Assembly: GCF_947498015.1 (NCBI RefSeq)
Contig: NZ_CANMIR010000006.1
Span: forward strand, 62,001 to 126,000
Length of the DNA: 64,000 bases
Direction: 5' to 3'
DNA from: an uncultured Neptuniibacter sp.
GTDB taxonomy: Bacteria; Pseudomonadota; Gammaproteobacteria; Pseudomonadales; Balneatricaceae
Numbering within the stretch: position 1 is the first letter of the stretch; each line of letters opens with the position of its first letter. The translations under genes and the position numbers were made by a program. The notes beneath the pieces were generated by a model. That model searched no databases and had not been told where the DNA came from. It was given only the letters and a program-made list of their open reading frames with translations. Positions 35,095 to 44,848 of this stretch are shown here, piece by piece.

Positions 35095-35631
35095 ATGTTG
35101 GGACGTATATTATCGGCGCTGCTAGTAGTGTCATGTTTGTTTGCCACGGGTGCTGGTCAGGCTGCATCCAACGCTGAAATTGATGCCAAAGCAACAGAAG
35201 CATTAAAGAAGTTCTATCAGCACAGTTCAGCAGGAAAAGCACTTTATCAACAGGCAAAAGGCGCACTGATCTTCCCTGAAGTTTACAAAGCCGGTATAGG
35301 TATCGGTGGTGAATATGGTGAAGGAAAGTTGATCGAACATGGTAGAACAACAGGGTATTACTCAATAGCTGCCGCTTCAATTGGGTTTCAGTTAGGTGCA
35401 CAGATAAAAACTGAGATTATTTTGTTTATGACGGATGCAGCACTGCGCAGCTTTAAAAACAGCGAGGGCTGGGAAGCTGGTGTGGATGGCAGTGTCGCTC
35501 TGGTAACCATTGGAGCCGGTGGTGAGATTGATACCAGTACCATTAAAGATCCAATTATTGGCTTTATATTTTCTAATAAAGGTTTGATGTACAACCTTTC
35601 TTTGGAAGGTTCTAAGATTACCAAGAAATAG
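35095..35631 (+). CDS. SYLF/YSC84-domain lipid-binding protein, secreted
   Basis: A 178-residue protein with a Sec signal peptide (cleavage near GQAAS, residue 24) and a SYLF domain: GKALYQQAKGALIFPEVYKAG, GIGGEYGEG and YYSIAAASIGFQLGAQ are hallmark segments. The bacterial members are periplasmic or outer-membrane-associated; the domain binds phosphoinositides in eukaryotes, so lipid binding here is an inference. AAGGG precedes the ATG. The CigR-like gene begins 9 nt after its stop. Confidence 0.88.
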   Translation: MLGRILSALLVVSCLFATGAGQAASNAEIDAKATEALKKFYQHSSAGKALYQQAKGALIFPEVYKAGIGIGGEYGEGKLIEHGRTTGYYSIAAASIGFQLGAQIKTEIILFMTDAALRSFKNSEGWEAGVDGSVALVTIGAGGEIDTSTIKDPIIGFIFSNKGLMYNLSLEGSKITKK

Positions 35632-35640
35632 GGACAGCTT

Positions 35641-36219
35641 ATGAAAAAGACCATTCTTTGTGCCTGCCTTTTAGGGCTGGCCTTAAATACAAATGCGGGT
35701 AAACCTGAGTGGGCTGGGAACCCTGGCGGTAAACAGGGTAATAAGGCTGAGATGAAAGCCGAAAAAAAAGCCGAATCCCGATCTAAGAAACAGAAAGGGA
35801 AGGATGAACAGAATATTGTAAGTGATTCGGATTCTATTCTGGATGATATCTTCTCGGATAACGAGCGAAGCGTGATAGAAGATTACTATAACGATCAGGC
35901 CGTATCCGGCACAGGTCAGTACAAGGGGAAGAAAAAAGAGCTGCCACAAGGCCTAAGAAAAAAGCTTGAGCGTGGTGGGGAGTTACCTCCCGGCTGGCAG
36001 AAGAAAGTTGAGCGAGGTGAGGTGCTGGATAGTGATCTGAGACGCCAGGCCGAATATCTGCCTGAAGATCTTCTGGATCGTCTACCCAGAACCGATGCAG
36101 CAACGGAGATTATTAAGCTTAAAGATAAGATTATTCGGGTTGGTAGAGGTCAGGGCACGGTCATTGATGTGATTGATATTGCTGACATTCTGACTGGACG
36201 CAGTCATTTAAGTGAATAA
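35641..36219 (+). CDS. CigR/RcnB-like periplasmic protein
   Basis: A 192-residue protein with a signal peptide (ending near NTNAG, residue 20), a highly charged Lys/Glu/Gly-rich region (about 21-60) and the repeat-like core LPQGLRKKLERGGELPPGW followed by KKVERGEVLD, a pattern seen in CigR and RcnB-type proteins. VIDVIDIADIL ends the domain. The low-complexity basic part probably makes it stick to nucleic acid or envelope polymers. It follows the SYLF gene by 9 nt and is followed by a terminator, so the two form a short operon. Confidence 0.72.
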   Translation: MKKTILCACLLGLALNTNAGKPEWAGNPGGKQGNKAEMKAEKKAESRSKKQKGKDEQNIVSDSDSILDDIFSDNERSVIEDYYNDQAVSGTGQYKGKKKELPQGLRKKLERGGELPPGWQKKVERGEVLDSDLRRQAEYLPEDLLDRLPRTDAATEIIKLKDKIIRVGRGQGTVIDVIDIADILTGRSHLSE

Positions 36220-36242
36220 AATAAGCTTTACTGCCAGAAAAG

Positions 36243-36269
36243 AGCCGTCCTTTAGAGGTCGGCTTTTTT
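36243..36269 (+). terminator. Terminator after the CigR-like gene
   Basis: AGCCG/CGGCT with an inner CCT/AGG stem separated by one T-T mismatch, followed by six T residues. Confidence 0.75.
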
Positions 36270-36296
36270 GTGTCTTCAACCCGATGAGAATTTCAT

Positions 36297-36773
36297 ATGA
36301 CACCTGCCATCAATGCGGCTAAAAAAGCTAAAGTTCAATTCAAGGTACATGAATACAAACATGACCCTAATACGGAATCTTATGGTGAAGAAGCAGCTGA
36401 TCTGTTAGGTAAAGAACCCGCTCAGGTTTTTAAGACTCTGCTGGTTGCTGTGAATGGGGATAGCAAAACACTGGCTGTTGCTGTTGTTCCTGTATCGGGC
36501 CAACTTGATCTTAAAGCGATGGCTACAGCCCTGAAAGCCAAAAAGGTCTCTATGGCAAACCCTCAGGATGCGGAGCGTGCAACCGGGTATGTTGTTGGTG
36601 GGATCAGCCCTCTGGGACAGAAAAAGCGTTTGCCACTGGTGTTGGCAAAGAGCGCTTTAAACTTCGAAACGATCTGTATGAGCGCCGGTCGACGAGGTCT
36701 GGAGATTGAGATGTCAGCAGATGACCTACTCAAACTTAGCGGTGGTATAACTGCTGAAATAGCCAGAAGCTAA
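36297..36773 (+). CDS. ybaK: Cys-tRNA(Pro)/Cys-tRNA(Cys) deacylase, YbaK family
   Basis: A 158-residue YbaK (EbsC-type) trans-editing enzyme that hydrolyses Cys-tRNA-Pro formed by prolyl-tRNA synthetase. VFKTLLVAVNGDSKTLAVAVVP with the catalytic lysine in FKTL, ALKAKKVSMA and GYVVGGISPLGQKKRLP are family signatures. Length is standard. It is convergent with the 5TMR-LYT gene, 6 nt between stops, and has its own start after the terminator at 36243. Confidence 0.94.
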   Translation: MTPAINAAKKAKVQFKVHEYKHDPNTESYGEEAADLLGKEPAQVFKTLLVAVNGDSKTLAVAVVPVSGQLDLKAMATALKAKKVSMANPQDAERATGYVVGGISPLGQKKRLPLVLAKSALNFETICMSAGRRGLEIEMSADDLLKLSGGITAEIARS

Positions 36774-36779
36774 GCTGGT

Positions 36780-39437
36780 TCAAGCTTCTACTTGCTGTTT
36801 GAGCATTGTCTCAAGCACTTCTGCTGTTACGGGTTTACTAAAATAATAGCCTTGGGCCATGTCACAGTTCCGGGCCTGCAGTAGTTTCATCTGATCCTGA
36901 GTTTCTACCCCTTCGGCGATGACTCGAAGTCCCAACCCATGAGCCATATCAATCGTAGCGTATACGAGCTCCAGATCTGCAGGGTCAACTGAGATATCGT
37001 TGATAAAACTGCGATCAATTTTCAGTGTGTCAAACGGGTAACTTCTCAGATAACTCAGAGATGAGTAGCCTGTACCGAAGTCATCCATTGAGATATTGAT
37101 CCCCATAGTGTTCAGTTCACTAATCGCTTTATCAATATCTGCGTGCTGTGCCATGAGCACACCTTCGGTTATCTCGAGCTCAAGATTCTGGCCGCCTACG
37201 TTATAGCGCCTCATTTTGGCTGACAGGTTTGATAACAGCATAGGATCTCGGAACTGGCGTGGGGATACATTGATAGCGATGTGAAAATTGGGCAAAAATT
37301 CATTGATCCATGCACCGCTCTGTCTTAACGATTCCTCAAGTACAAACTCTCCGATCTCCACGATCATCCCAGTATGTTCAGCGACAGGAATAAATTCGGC
37401 AGGAGAAACCGACCCCAGATGTTGAGAGTTCCAGCGTAGCAGTGCTTCGGCTCCGATAATCTCCTGATCTTCCAGGCGCAGAACAGGTTGGTAGAGCACA
37501 TGCATCTCCTTACGTTGAAGCGCATGGTGCAGCTGTTCTTCAATATTCAAACGTCGGGTGACCCCCAGGTTCATCTCCTGAGTAAAGAAATGCAGGCTGT
37601 TTCGACCCAACGCTTTGGAGTGATACATTGCAGAATCTGCATTACGAAGTAGTTCAGCTGGGTTACGCCCGTCATCAGGGTAGACCGCGATCCCGATACT
37701 CATTGTCAGAAGAATCTCACGGCCATCAACCGAAAGAGCACTACGGAATTGTTGTAGCAGATTTTGTGCAATGGGAAGAGCCTGATCTGGGGTTTTAAGA
37801 TCATTCAGCAGCACAATAAATTCATCACCGCCCAGACGCCCAACGGTATCTGTTTCCCGGATTGCAGCTTTGAGCCGTTTAGCGGCTTCAATCAGTATCT
37901 TGTCTCCGGTGTCATGCCCCATCGTGTCATTAACTTTTTTGAAGTCATCCATATCGAGGAAGAGCACTGCGACCATACTCTTTTTTCGGTCCGCTTCCAT
38001 CAGCATGGTTTGTAAGCGGTTCAGGGAGAGAAAACGGTTTGGTAGTTCGGTTAAACTATCGAAATGAGCCTGATGGAGGATCTTCTCTTCCTGAGCTTTC
38101 TGTTGGGTTATATCCTGTTTTACCGCCAGGAAATGGCGTATCTCGCCTTTGGAGTCGAACACCGGAGCGATATGCGCCTCTTCCCAGAATATCTCCCCAT
38201 TTTTTCTTCGGTTTTGGAACTCTCCGCGCCAGGCTTTGCCCTCGCTTAGCCGTTCCCAGAGTTCAGAGTAACGCCCCAAAGGGGTTTTACCTGATTTGAG
38301 TAGGCGTGAGTTTTTGCCGATAACTTCGTTCTGATGGTATCCGGAAACTCGTTCGAAGGTGCTGTTAACATATTCGATATCACCATTGATTGAGGTTATC
38401 ACGACAGATACGGGGCTCTGTTCAACTGCTTGAGAGAGGGTCAGAATACGCTCTTCAGTTTTACGTTTCTCTGTAATGTCACGTCCGATGCCGACAATGC
38501 CTTGCAGTGCCCCATCCATATCTTTAAAAGGTGCTTTGAGCGATTCGATCAGGATCTGCTGCCCTTCACTGTTTCGAATCCAGAGCTCATCACTGAGTAG
38601 AGTTTGGTCAGTTAGAACCTGAGTCTCCTTCTCATAGGTGTTTACTGCGTCATCAGAGCTGAACAGATCTCTGTCGGTTTTACCGATAATCTCGTTTTCG
38701 TTACGGCCCAAAAACTCCTGAAATGCTTTATTACACCCCAGATAATTGCCTTGAGTATCTTTGATATAGATATGATCAGGTAGATTATCGATTAAACCAC
38801 GGAGCAGACCACGTTCACGGTTAAGGGTTTGACGACTCACCCTGAGCTCTTTTTCTGCGGCCCTTCTCTCTTTCTGCCGTCTCAAAATAAGCCCCATAAC
38901 CATCGTACCGATCGGGTAGATTGTCAGGAGTGTGGGAGCGATTGCAGCGATAATTTTGAACCGTAGATGTTCAGGCATAAAGAGAATCAATCCCAAAACA
39001 GATACCTGTATCAGTAGTCCCAACAGGTAGAGCCTGAGCCAGTTGAGTGGCTGTTGGTATTTGTCGCTTAGGTAGCGCCAGGATAAACCAATAAGAGCGG
39101 AACAGATGATGACTGCGGAACCGACATAGATTCCGGCACCGCCTTGGAATAAGCGCAATGATACGGTCATCAAAACGGCGATCAATGTGGGAACAGGGCC
39201 GAAAAACAGCCCGCACAGGCTGATTAGAATCCAGCGTGCATCGAAGAAAACCCCAGGTGTTAGCTCCCAGGGGGTTAGCATCACCGCTATACCCAAGCCG
39301 CCGATGAGGAGGCCACTGACCATATCGCGGAGCAAGCGGCTGCTAATCTTATGCAGTCCTAATGAATCGTAGACAATCCCCATCGCAAGGAGTAGGGCGA
39401 CATTATTGATTAAACCTGCAAAGCTAGAGTTTTCCAT
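36780..39437 (-). CDS. 5TMR-LYT sensor, double PAS, GGDEF and EAL protein
   Basis: An 885-residue c-di-GMP protein. The first 190 residues are a 5TMR-LYT sensor: several transmembrane helices including LLLAMGIVYDSLGL and FFGPVPTLIAVLM. Two PAS domains follow (about 205-320 and 325-445, with IGIGRDITE and VKQDITQQK PAC ends). The GGDEF motif GGDEF is intact, with RETD as its inhibitory site. The EAL domain keeps EALLRW, EITEGVLM, DDFGTGYSSL and KIDRSFI. Both activities may be possible; which dominates cannot be read. The sensed signal is unknown. Confidence 0.93.
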   Translation of the reverse strand: MENSSFAGLINNVALLLAMGIVYDSLGLHKISSRLLRDMVSGLLIGGLGIAVMLTPWELTPGVFFDARWILISLCGLFFGPVPTLIAVLMTVSLRLFQGGAGIYVGSAVIICSALIGLSWRYLSDKYQQPLNWLRLYLLGLLIQVSVLGLILFMPEHLRFKIIAAIAPTLLTIYPIGTMVMGLILRRQKERRAAEKELRVSRQTLNRERGLLRGLIDNLPDHIYIKDTQGNYLGCNKAFQEFLGRNENEIIGKTDRDLFSSDDAVNTYEKETQVLTDQTLLSDELWIRNSEGQQILIESLKAPFKDMDGALQGIVGIGRDITEKRKTEERILTLSQAVEQSPVSVVITSINGDIEYVNSTFERVSGYHQNEVIGKNSRLLKSGKTPLGRYSELWERLSEGKAWRGEFQNRRKNGEIFWEEAHIAPVFDSKGEIRHFLAVKQDITQQKAQEEKILHQAHFDSLTELPNRFLSLNRLQTMLMEADRKKSMVAVLFLDMDDFKKVNDTMGHDTGDKILIEAAKRLKAAIRETDTVGRLGGDEFIVLLNDLKTPDQALPIAQNLLQQFRSALSVDGREILLTMSIGIAVYPDDGRNPAELLRNADSAMYHSKALGRNSLHFFTQEMNLGVTRRLNIEEQLHHALQRKEMHVLYQPVLRLEDQEIIGAEALLRWNSQHLGSVSPAEFIPVAEHTGMIVEIGEFVLEESLRQSGAWINEFLPNFHIAINVSPRQFRDPMLLSNLSAKMRRYNVGGQNLELEITEGVLMAQHADIDKAISELNTMGINISMDDFGTGYSSLSYLRSYPFDTLKIDRSFINDISVDPADLELVYATIDMAHGLGLRVIAEGVETQDQMKLLQARNCDMAQGYYFSKPVTAEVLETMLKQQVEA

Positions 39438-39535
39438 TATAACTGTGAGCTCTCATCCTTAGGATGTAATTGCACCTATATCCACAGCTAGGATGACAAC
39501 ATTCCATGTAAAGTCATTAATCCCTTAGGTGAACA

Positions 39536-41257
39536 TTACAAATAGTAGAGGGTCAATGTCAGCCCGAGGAGGGCTGCAACCCATAAAACCATACTTCCCG
39601 TCGGCCAGGTACGTGCCAGCAAACCGTGGGAACCATGATGTAATGATAGTAGCTGAATAATTTTATTAAACAATTGATTCAAATTATTTCGGGTCTGAAG
39701 GTCGACCGGAGAGAGTCGGTTAAGTGACTGCTTAATCTGATCAGGAAGGAATTTTCGGTAGATCCACTCAGTATCCAGATTGATCGATTTTAGTTCTGGC
39801 GGGTAGATTTCTGCCAGCTTCAGCCAGGTGAAGGCGAGGGCAGAAAATGCCAGTAGCTGCAGCTGAGCCAAGACGTGACTGACATCGTAGGCACTGTATT
39901 CAATAGCGTAGGGGAGGTGCTGGTACAGATATTGGGGGAAACATCCTATGCCGATACAGAGGGTCGCTGCGATCGCCATTGCGATAAGCATGTTTGCAGG
40001 CGGTTCATGTGCAGTGTCGACAAATTTAGAAGGTTTATAGAAGAAGGCGAAGAATGGAATCTTAATACCTGCATGGTGGAAGACGCCGGCGCTGGCAAAT
40101 AACAGTGCTAACCAGACGAGATCGTAGTTCTCATATAAAACAGCAGTCACAATTATAGATTTACTCACAAAACCGCTAAAGAGCGGGAAGGCCGAAATTG
40201 ATGCGGCTCCTATAATGCAGAGCATTGTTGTTTTAGGCATCTTCTTATACAGCCCGCCTAGTTCGGATCCCCTCATCTCTCCTGTGACATGGAGTACCGC
40301 ACCCATACTCATCATAAGAAGGCCCTTAAACAGAACGTCATTAAAGGCATGAGCAACTGCGCCATTAATAGCGAGCTCTGTCCCGATGCCTATCCCCACA
40401 ACCATAAATCCCAGTTGGTTGATCAGGCTGTAAGCCAAAACGCGGCGAAGATCGTTTTCGATAACTGCATAAAAAATAGGAAAGCACGCCATCACCGCTC
40501 CGATGTAGATTAAGCTCTCAGTGCCTGCAAACCCACGAGCGAGTGCATAGATTGCCACTTTAGTGGTGAAGGCTGTCAGGAATACGGTACCGCTAGGTGT
40601 GGATTCAGGATAGGCATCTGTCAGCCAGTTATGCATCAGGGGAAAGGCGCTTTTAATTCCAAACGCGATAAACAGAAGCAAACCTCCGGGTGCGTCCAGA
40701 CCTATATGGTTGAACGCTAGTCCTTTATGAGTCTGAGCATAGATTAACGCGCCCGCCAGGAGTAGCACGCCGGAGCAGATCTGAATAATGAGATAGCGGA
40801 TACCCGCCTGAGCTGAACGTGTTGATCGCCGGGCAAATATTAGAGTGGCTGAGGTGAGTGCCAGTAGCTCCCAAAAGATAAACAGCGTGAGCAGATCACC
40901 TGCGAAAACAGCGCCGACAGCGCTGGCAGCATAAGCCAGTGCTGCCATATCCTGCAGACGGTCACGAAGATGTAAGGCATAGATCACGCCGATGAACGCC
41001 GCCAGGTGGAAAAGGTAACCGAATAAGATCGAAAGCGAGTCAATACGGGTCGGGGTCACTTCAAGCCCCATCAGAACTGCTTGTGTCGTATAGTTTTCTG
41101 GCAGCAGGCTAAGATTCAGTGCACCCAATAGCGGTGTCAGTACCATAATAAAAGGGCGTACCATTCTTGGCGCAATCAGGCTCAGGACAGCTCCAACGAA
41201 GAGGATAACGGCTGGTGGAAGCGGAAAAGCCCAAGTCAGCGGTAAGAGGTTACTCAT
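39536..41257 (-). CDS. Mrp-type antiporter subunit D paralogue (third D-like subunit)
   Basis: A 573-residue polytopic subunit of the NuoL/M/N-MrpA/D family. The start at 41257 (MSNLLPLTW) overlaps the upstream small ORF by 8 nt; the in-frame ORF extends further but lacks support. The conserved GIKSAFPLMHNWLTDAYPESTPSGTVFLTA segment contains the proton-channel lysine and histidine in part, and LLALTSATLIFARR is typical of the family. The amphipathic C-terminal tail (NLDTEWIYRKF onward) differs from MrpD. It may stand in for the missing MrpA core. It is the last gene of the operon. Confidence 0.85.
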   Translation of the reverse strand: MSNLLPLTWAFPLPPAVILFVGAVLSLIAPRMVRPFIMVLTPLLGALNLSLLPENYTTQAVLMGLEVTPTRIDSLSILFGYLFHLAAFIGVIYALHLRDRLQDMAALAYAASAVGAVFAGDLLTLFIFWELLALTSATLIFARRSTRSAQAGIRYLIIQICSGVLLLAGALIYAQTHKGLAFNHIGLDAPGGLLLFIAFGIKSAFPLMHNWLTDAYPESTPSGTVFLTAFTTKVAIYALARGFAGTESLIYIGAVMACFPIFYAVIENDLRRVLAYSLINQLGFMVVGIGIGTELAINGAVAHAFNDVLFKGLLMMSMGAVLHVTGEMRGSELGGLYKKMPKTTMLCIIGAASISAFPLFSGFVSKSIIVTAVLYENYDLVWLALLFASAGVFHHAGIKIPFFAFFYKPSKFVDTAHEPPANMLIAMAIAATLCIGIGCFPQYLYQHLPYAIEYSAYDVSHVLAQLQLLAFSALAFTWLKLAEIYPPELKSINLDTEWIYRKFLPDQIKQSLNRLSPVDLQTRNNLNQLFNKIIQLLSLHHGSHGLLARTWPTGSMVLWVAALLGLTLTLYYL

Positions 41258-41513
41258 TATCTGAGGGCTCCTCTTCTGAGTTGTAAAACCGTTCACTCCT
41301 CATAATCAGTTTTCGCAGCTCCTTAGCCAGTAGTACCAGAATCACGCAAGAGATAAATCCATAGATTGCATAAAATCCGAACAGCGTTTCCCAGGGATGG
41401 TCCGTGTGGCGATGAATAACCGCATCCAGAAAGAACAGCACAGCACAGCAGATAGTTAATGCCTGGATGATTCTGCGGATATTTTTGGGGTGGTCAAAGA
41501 GATCTTTTTTCAT
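41250..41513 (-). CDS. Small two-helix membrane protein within the antiporter operon
   Basis: An 87-residue protein with two hydrophobic segments (about residues 14-30 and 45-62), then a charged tail ending SEEEPSDNE. It is inserted between two D-type antiporter subunits, with 4 nt from the upstream gene and an 8-nt overlap with the downstream one, so it is translationally embedded in the operon. It does not match Mnh/Mrp subunits I know. An assembly or accessory subunit role is inferred from position only. Confidence 0.7.
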   Translation of the reverse strand: MKKDLFDHPKNIRRIIQALTICCAVLFFLDAVIHRHTDHPWETLFGFYAIYGFISCVILVLLAKELRKLIMRSERFYNSEEEPSDNE

Positions 41514-41517
41514 AGGT

Positions 41518-42960
41518 TTAGCCTCCCCCCAACATGGAAAAATGCTGAAATAATTGTTCTGGCAATAAAAATAGAATGATACAAAGTGCGGTCGTAACGG
41601 TTGCAGCTGTTCGGTTAAGCAGAGGAGCTTCCTGATAAACAGGCGTTGCAGTTTGCGCTGGTTTTAAAAAGGCCCGAAGGGGAATCTCCATCAGATAGGC
41701 CAGATTGAGAATTGAACTGAGTAGAAGCGCGGCAGTCAGCAGATAGTGTTCAGTCTCTACGGTGCCCTGTAGTAACCACCATTTGCTCCACATACCTGCA
41801 AAGGGGGGCAGTCCAATGGTTGAGAGCGCAGCTAATGTAAATAGGCCGATGGTAACTGGGATCTGTTTACCGCAGCCGTCCAGTTCAGACACCTTTGTTT
41901 TATGCGTTGCTAATAAAATGGCACCTGCACAGAAGAACAGTGTGATTTTGCCAAAGGCGTGGGTCACCATATGCATGGAACTCCCAACAACGCTTGAGTG
42001 AGTCGCAATCATGGTACCGAGAATGATGTAGCTTAGCTGGCCGATAGTGGAATAAGCCAACCGTGCTTTGATGTTGTCTTTTCGAAGCGCAATCAAAGAC
42101 GCTGTTACCAGTGTGAACCCCGCCAGATAAGCAACAAACTCTGCAGCTGAAAGTCCCGCAACAAGGTCACTGCCAAACAGGTAGATAACAACTTTGAGCA
42201 GAGTGAAAACCCCAGCCTTTACGACGGCTACGGCATGCAAAAGCGCGGAGACTGGTACGGGGGCTACCATCGCTTGAGGGAGCCATCCATGAAAGGGCAT
42301 CAGTGCTGCTTTCGCTGTACCGAAAACAAATAGTAGTAATAGTGTATTGAGTGTCAGCGAAGTGAGCGTATCGGGAAAAATGCCGCCGGGTGTAAACTCT
42401 AATGTACCGGCCAGCTGTGCACTCCATACAGTAGCAAGCAGGAGAAACATGATTGATGTACTCATCAATATGCCAAGATAGGTCCGTCCCGCCTTTTTAG
42501 CTTCTTCACTGCCGCTGTGGGTAACGAGGGGGTAGGTCATTAGGGTGAGCAGTTCATAAAACAGGAAGAGGGTAAGCATGTTTCCTGAAAGGGCTATGGC
42601 CTGCGTTACTGCAATGGAGAGTGCGAAAAAAACATAGAATCGGGTCTGATTTTTCTCTTTATGTCCGCGCATATACCCCACAGCGTAGAGTGATGTGATC
42701 GGCCAGAGAAAGCTCACAAGCAGGGAAAAGGCGATGCCTAGTGGCTCCGGGCGAAAGAGCAGTGGATAACCGGGCAGTGGAGTTGCCAGAATTAACTCTG
42801 ACGGGATCTCGGCCGACAGATACTGAGTTAGGGACAGCAGAAATAATCCCAATCCACCCAGCAGAGTGATCCCTTCTCTAAGATTGGGCCAGCGCGAACA
42901 CAACGGTAGTGTGAGAGCTACCAATAGAGGGGTAAGGGGAAGCCAGATCAAAGGGTTCAT
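41518..42960 (-). CDS. Mrp-type antiporter subunit D paralogue (second D-like subunit)
   Basis: A 480-residue polytopic protein of the MrpD/NuoM-like family. FELLTLMTYPLVTHSG holds the conserved Glu in a transmembrane helix, GTAKAALMPFHGWLPQAMVAPVPVSALLHAVAVVKAG (given here for location only in parts: AKAALMPFHGWLP and SALLHAVAVVKAG) carries the two proton-channel lysines and histidine. It overlaps the preceding D gene by 4 nt (ATGA-type). Together the subunits should exchange Na+ (or K+) for H+ across the inner membrane. Confidence 0.88.
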   Translation of the reverse strand: MNPLIWLPLTPLLVALTLPLCSRWPNLREGITLLGGLGLFLLSLTQYLSAEIPSELILATPLPGYPLLFRPEPLGIAFSLLVSFLWPITSLYAVGYMRGHKEKNQTRFYVFFALSIAVTQAIALSGNMLTLFLFYELLTLMTYPLVTHSGSEEAKKAGRTYLGILMSTSIMFLLLATVWSAQLAGTLEFTPGGIFPDTLTSLTLNTLLLLFVFGTAKAALMPFHGWLPQAMVAPVPVSALLHAVAVVKAGVFTLLKVVIYLFGSDLVAGLSAAEFVAYLAGFTLVTASLIALRKDNIKARLAYSTIGQLSYIILGTMIATHSSVVGSSMHMVTHAFGKITLFFCAGAILLATHKTKVSELDGCGKQIPVTIGLFTLAALSTIGLPPFAGMWSKWWLLQGTVETEHYLLTAALLLSSILNLAYLMEIPLRAFLKPAQTATPVYQEAPLLNRTAATVTTALCIILFLLPEQLFQHFSMLGGG

Positions 42961-44441
42961 TGGCCGCCCCCCATCACCAGTAGAGTGGAGGCTGAGTCTG
43001 CCAGATCAACGGTAAGATGGGTATTTAGACCGAAATAGATATTGGCAGCGGCCAGAATGGCCATAGGTACAATCATCGACACGGGAGCTTCATGAACGGC
43101 AACCGTTGAGGGGGGAGATTGAAAAAAGATCGATTCTACAATCTTCCAGATGTAGATCACCGCAAGTACCGACCCGGCCAGAATAATCAGGGCGAGTGGC
43201 CATAACCCCAGTTCCAGTGTTGCCTGAATCATATACCATTTGCTGATAAAGCCTGCTGTTCCCGGAATGCCGATCAGGCTCAAACCACCTACCAGAATGG
43301 ATACGGAGGTCAACGGCATATGCCGAATTAAGCCCTGACTGCTATGAAGCTCGGCGTCTCCGAGCTTATAAACCATAGCGCCTAAGCTGAGGAAAAGAGC
43401 GCCTTTCATTAACGCATGATTAAAAATATGCAGCATCGCCGCTGTCAGACCGCTGTGATTAGCCAGGCCGATCGCCAGTGCTATATAACCCAACTGAGCC
43501 ACACTGGAATAGGCTAATAAACGCTTCAGATTGACCTGAAAGATCGCGACCAATGATGCACTGATGATTGCAGTGCTACCCAGAGCGATCAGGATGAGAT
43601 CCAGAGGCATCGCGTCGAGTGAAAAATCCAACGAGAAGATATTCAAAAGAAATCTCAGAAGCATGTAAACGGCAACTTTTGTGGCTGTGGCAGCCAGGAG
43701 CGCACTAACGACAGAGGGGGCGTAGGTGTAAGCGTTAGGCAGCCATAAATGCAGCGGAAACAGTGCGAGTTTGAGCCCGATCCCTACCGTGATAAACGCA
43801 AAGCCTGCCCGAATGGTTCGATTATCATAAAGTGCGGGCAATCGACCGGCCAGATCCTGCATATTGAGCGTGCCCGTATGCATATAGAGAAAACCAATAC
43901 CGATCAGAATAAAGGTAGCCCCGATTGTACCCATCACCAGATATTTGAAGGCTGCATTTAGGGCTCGTCTGTCCCGCCCCATGCTAATCAGGGTATAGGA
44001 GGCGATAGAGGAGATCTCCAGAAAAACGAAGACGTTGAAGACGTCGCCACTGACACAGATTCCGGTCAGTCCTGCAATGGCAAGTAGTAGCGTGGCATAA
44101 AACGGAACAATACGGAGCTTACTGATCTCCTGCTCGACTGAGTATCGGGCAAAGAGCAGAACCAATGTAGCTAACCCGGTGACAAGTATCAGCATAAACG
44201 CACTGAGAAGATCAATGCGGTACTCAATCCCCCAGGGAGGTTGCCACCCACCCAACTCATAACTGATGGTGCCTGTTATCTGGACCTGCTGTAGAAGCAA
44301 GACACTGCAATAGAAGCTGAGCAGGCTGGCAATCAACGTAATCAACCAGCTAGCACGTGCCCGGTCAATTAAGATGCAAAGAGGTGAGGCCATCAGTGGC
44401 AGAAGAATAACCAGTACAGGAAGATGGAGGCTTAGGCTCAT
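42957..44441 (-). CDS. mnhD: Mrp-type antiporter subunit D (first D-like subunit)
   Basis: A 494-residue polytopic antiporter subunit with the most canonical MrpD features in the cluster: FVFLEISSIASYTLISMG has the transmembrane Glu, GLKLALFPLHLWLPNAYTYAP and SALLAATATKVAVYMLLRF have the channel Lys and related residues, and IFNHALMKGALFLS is conserved. It overlaps the MnhC gene by 4 nt and the next D gene by 4 nt. This tight coupling indicates one complex. Confidence 0.92.
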   Translation of the reverse strand: MSLSLHLPVLVILLPLMASPLCILIDRARASWLITLIASLLSFYCSVLLLQQVQITGTISYELGGWQPPWGIEYRIDLLSAFMLILVTGLATLVLLFARYSVEQEISKLRIVPFYATLLLAIAGLTGICVSGDVFNVFVFLEISSIASYTLISMGRDRRALNAAFKYLVMGTIGATFILIGIGFLYMHTGTLNMQDLAGRLPALYDNRTIRAGFAFITVGIGLKLALFPLHLWLPNAYTYAPSVVSALLAATATKVAVYMLLRFLLNIFSLDFSLDAMPLDLILIALGSTAIISASLVAIFQVNLKRLLAYSSVAQLGYIALAIGLANHSGLTAAMLHIFNHALMKGALFLSLGAMVYKLGDAELHSSQGLIRHMPLTSVSILVGGLSLIGIPGTAGFISKWYMIQATLELGLWPLALIILAGSVLAVIYIWKIVESIFFQSPPSTVAVHEAPVSMIVPMAILAAANIYFGLNTHLTVDLADSASTLLVMGGGQ

Positions 44442-44848
44442 ATCTCCTTTTCCTCAGCTATCTGTTGCTTCTGGTCGGGTGTATCAGCTTCGTCCTGAGC
44501 ATTATCGATCTCCTGTAGCTCATCCTCCTCCACCGTCCCGTAGGTTTCTTTAATACGCACGATTAACGCTAATCCCACCGCTGTCGTTGATACAGAGACG
44601 ACAATTGCGGTCAGGATCAATACGTGCGGGAGTGGGTTCGAATACAGAGTGATTCCCTCTTCGAGTATGGGGACATGTCCGCCATCCACATTGGCTTCGC
44701 TGATATAGAGAATAAAAGCTGATGCCTGAAACAGGCTTAAACCAATAATCTTCTTAACCAGATTGCCTTGAGAGATGACTACGTAGAATCCCGCCATCAT
44801 AAGAAAGATGACGATCCAATAATTAAACAATCCTGGGAAATGACTCAT
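44438..44848 (-). CDS. mnhC: Mrp-type antiporter subunit C
   Basis: A 136-residue subunit related to NuoK/MrpC: three transmembrane helices, with IGLSLFQASAFILYIS and PLPHVLILTAIVVSVSTTAVGLALIV containing the conserved glutamate-bearing or loop positions of the family. A charged tail (EEDELQEIDNAQDEAD) follows, longer than in most MrpC proteins. It overlaps the MnhB fusion by 1 nt and MnhD by 4 nt. Confidence 0.92.
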   Translation of the reverse strand: MSHFPGLFNYWIVIFLMMAGFYVVISQGNLVKKIIGLSLFQASAFILYISEANVDGGHVPILEEGITLYSNPLPHVLILTAIVVSVSTTAVGLALIVRIKETYGTVEEDELQEIDNAQDEADTPDQKQQIAEEKEI

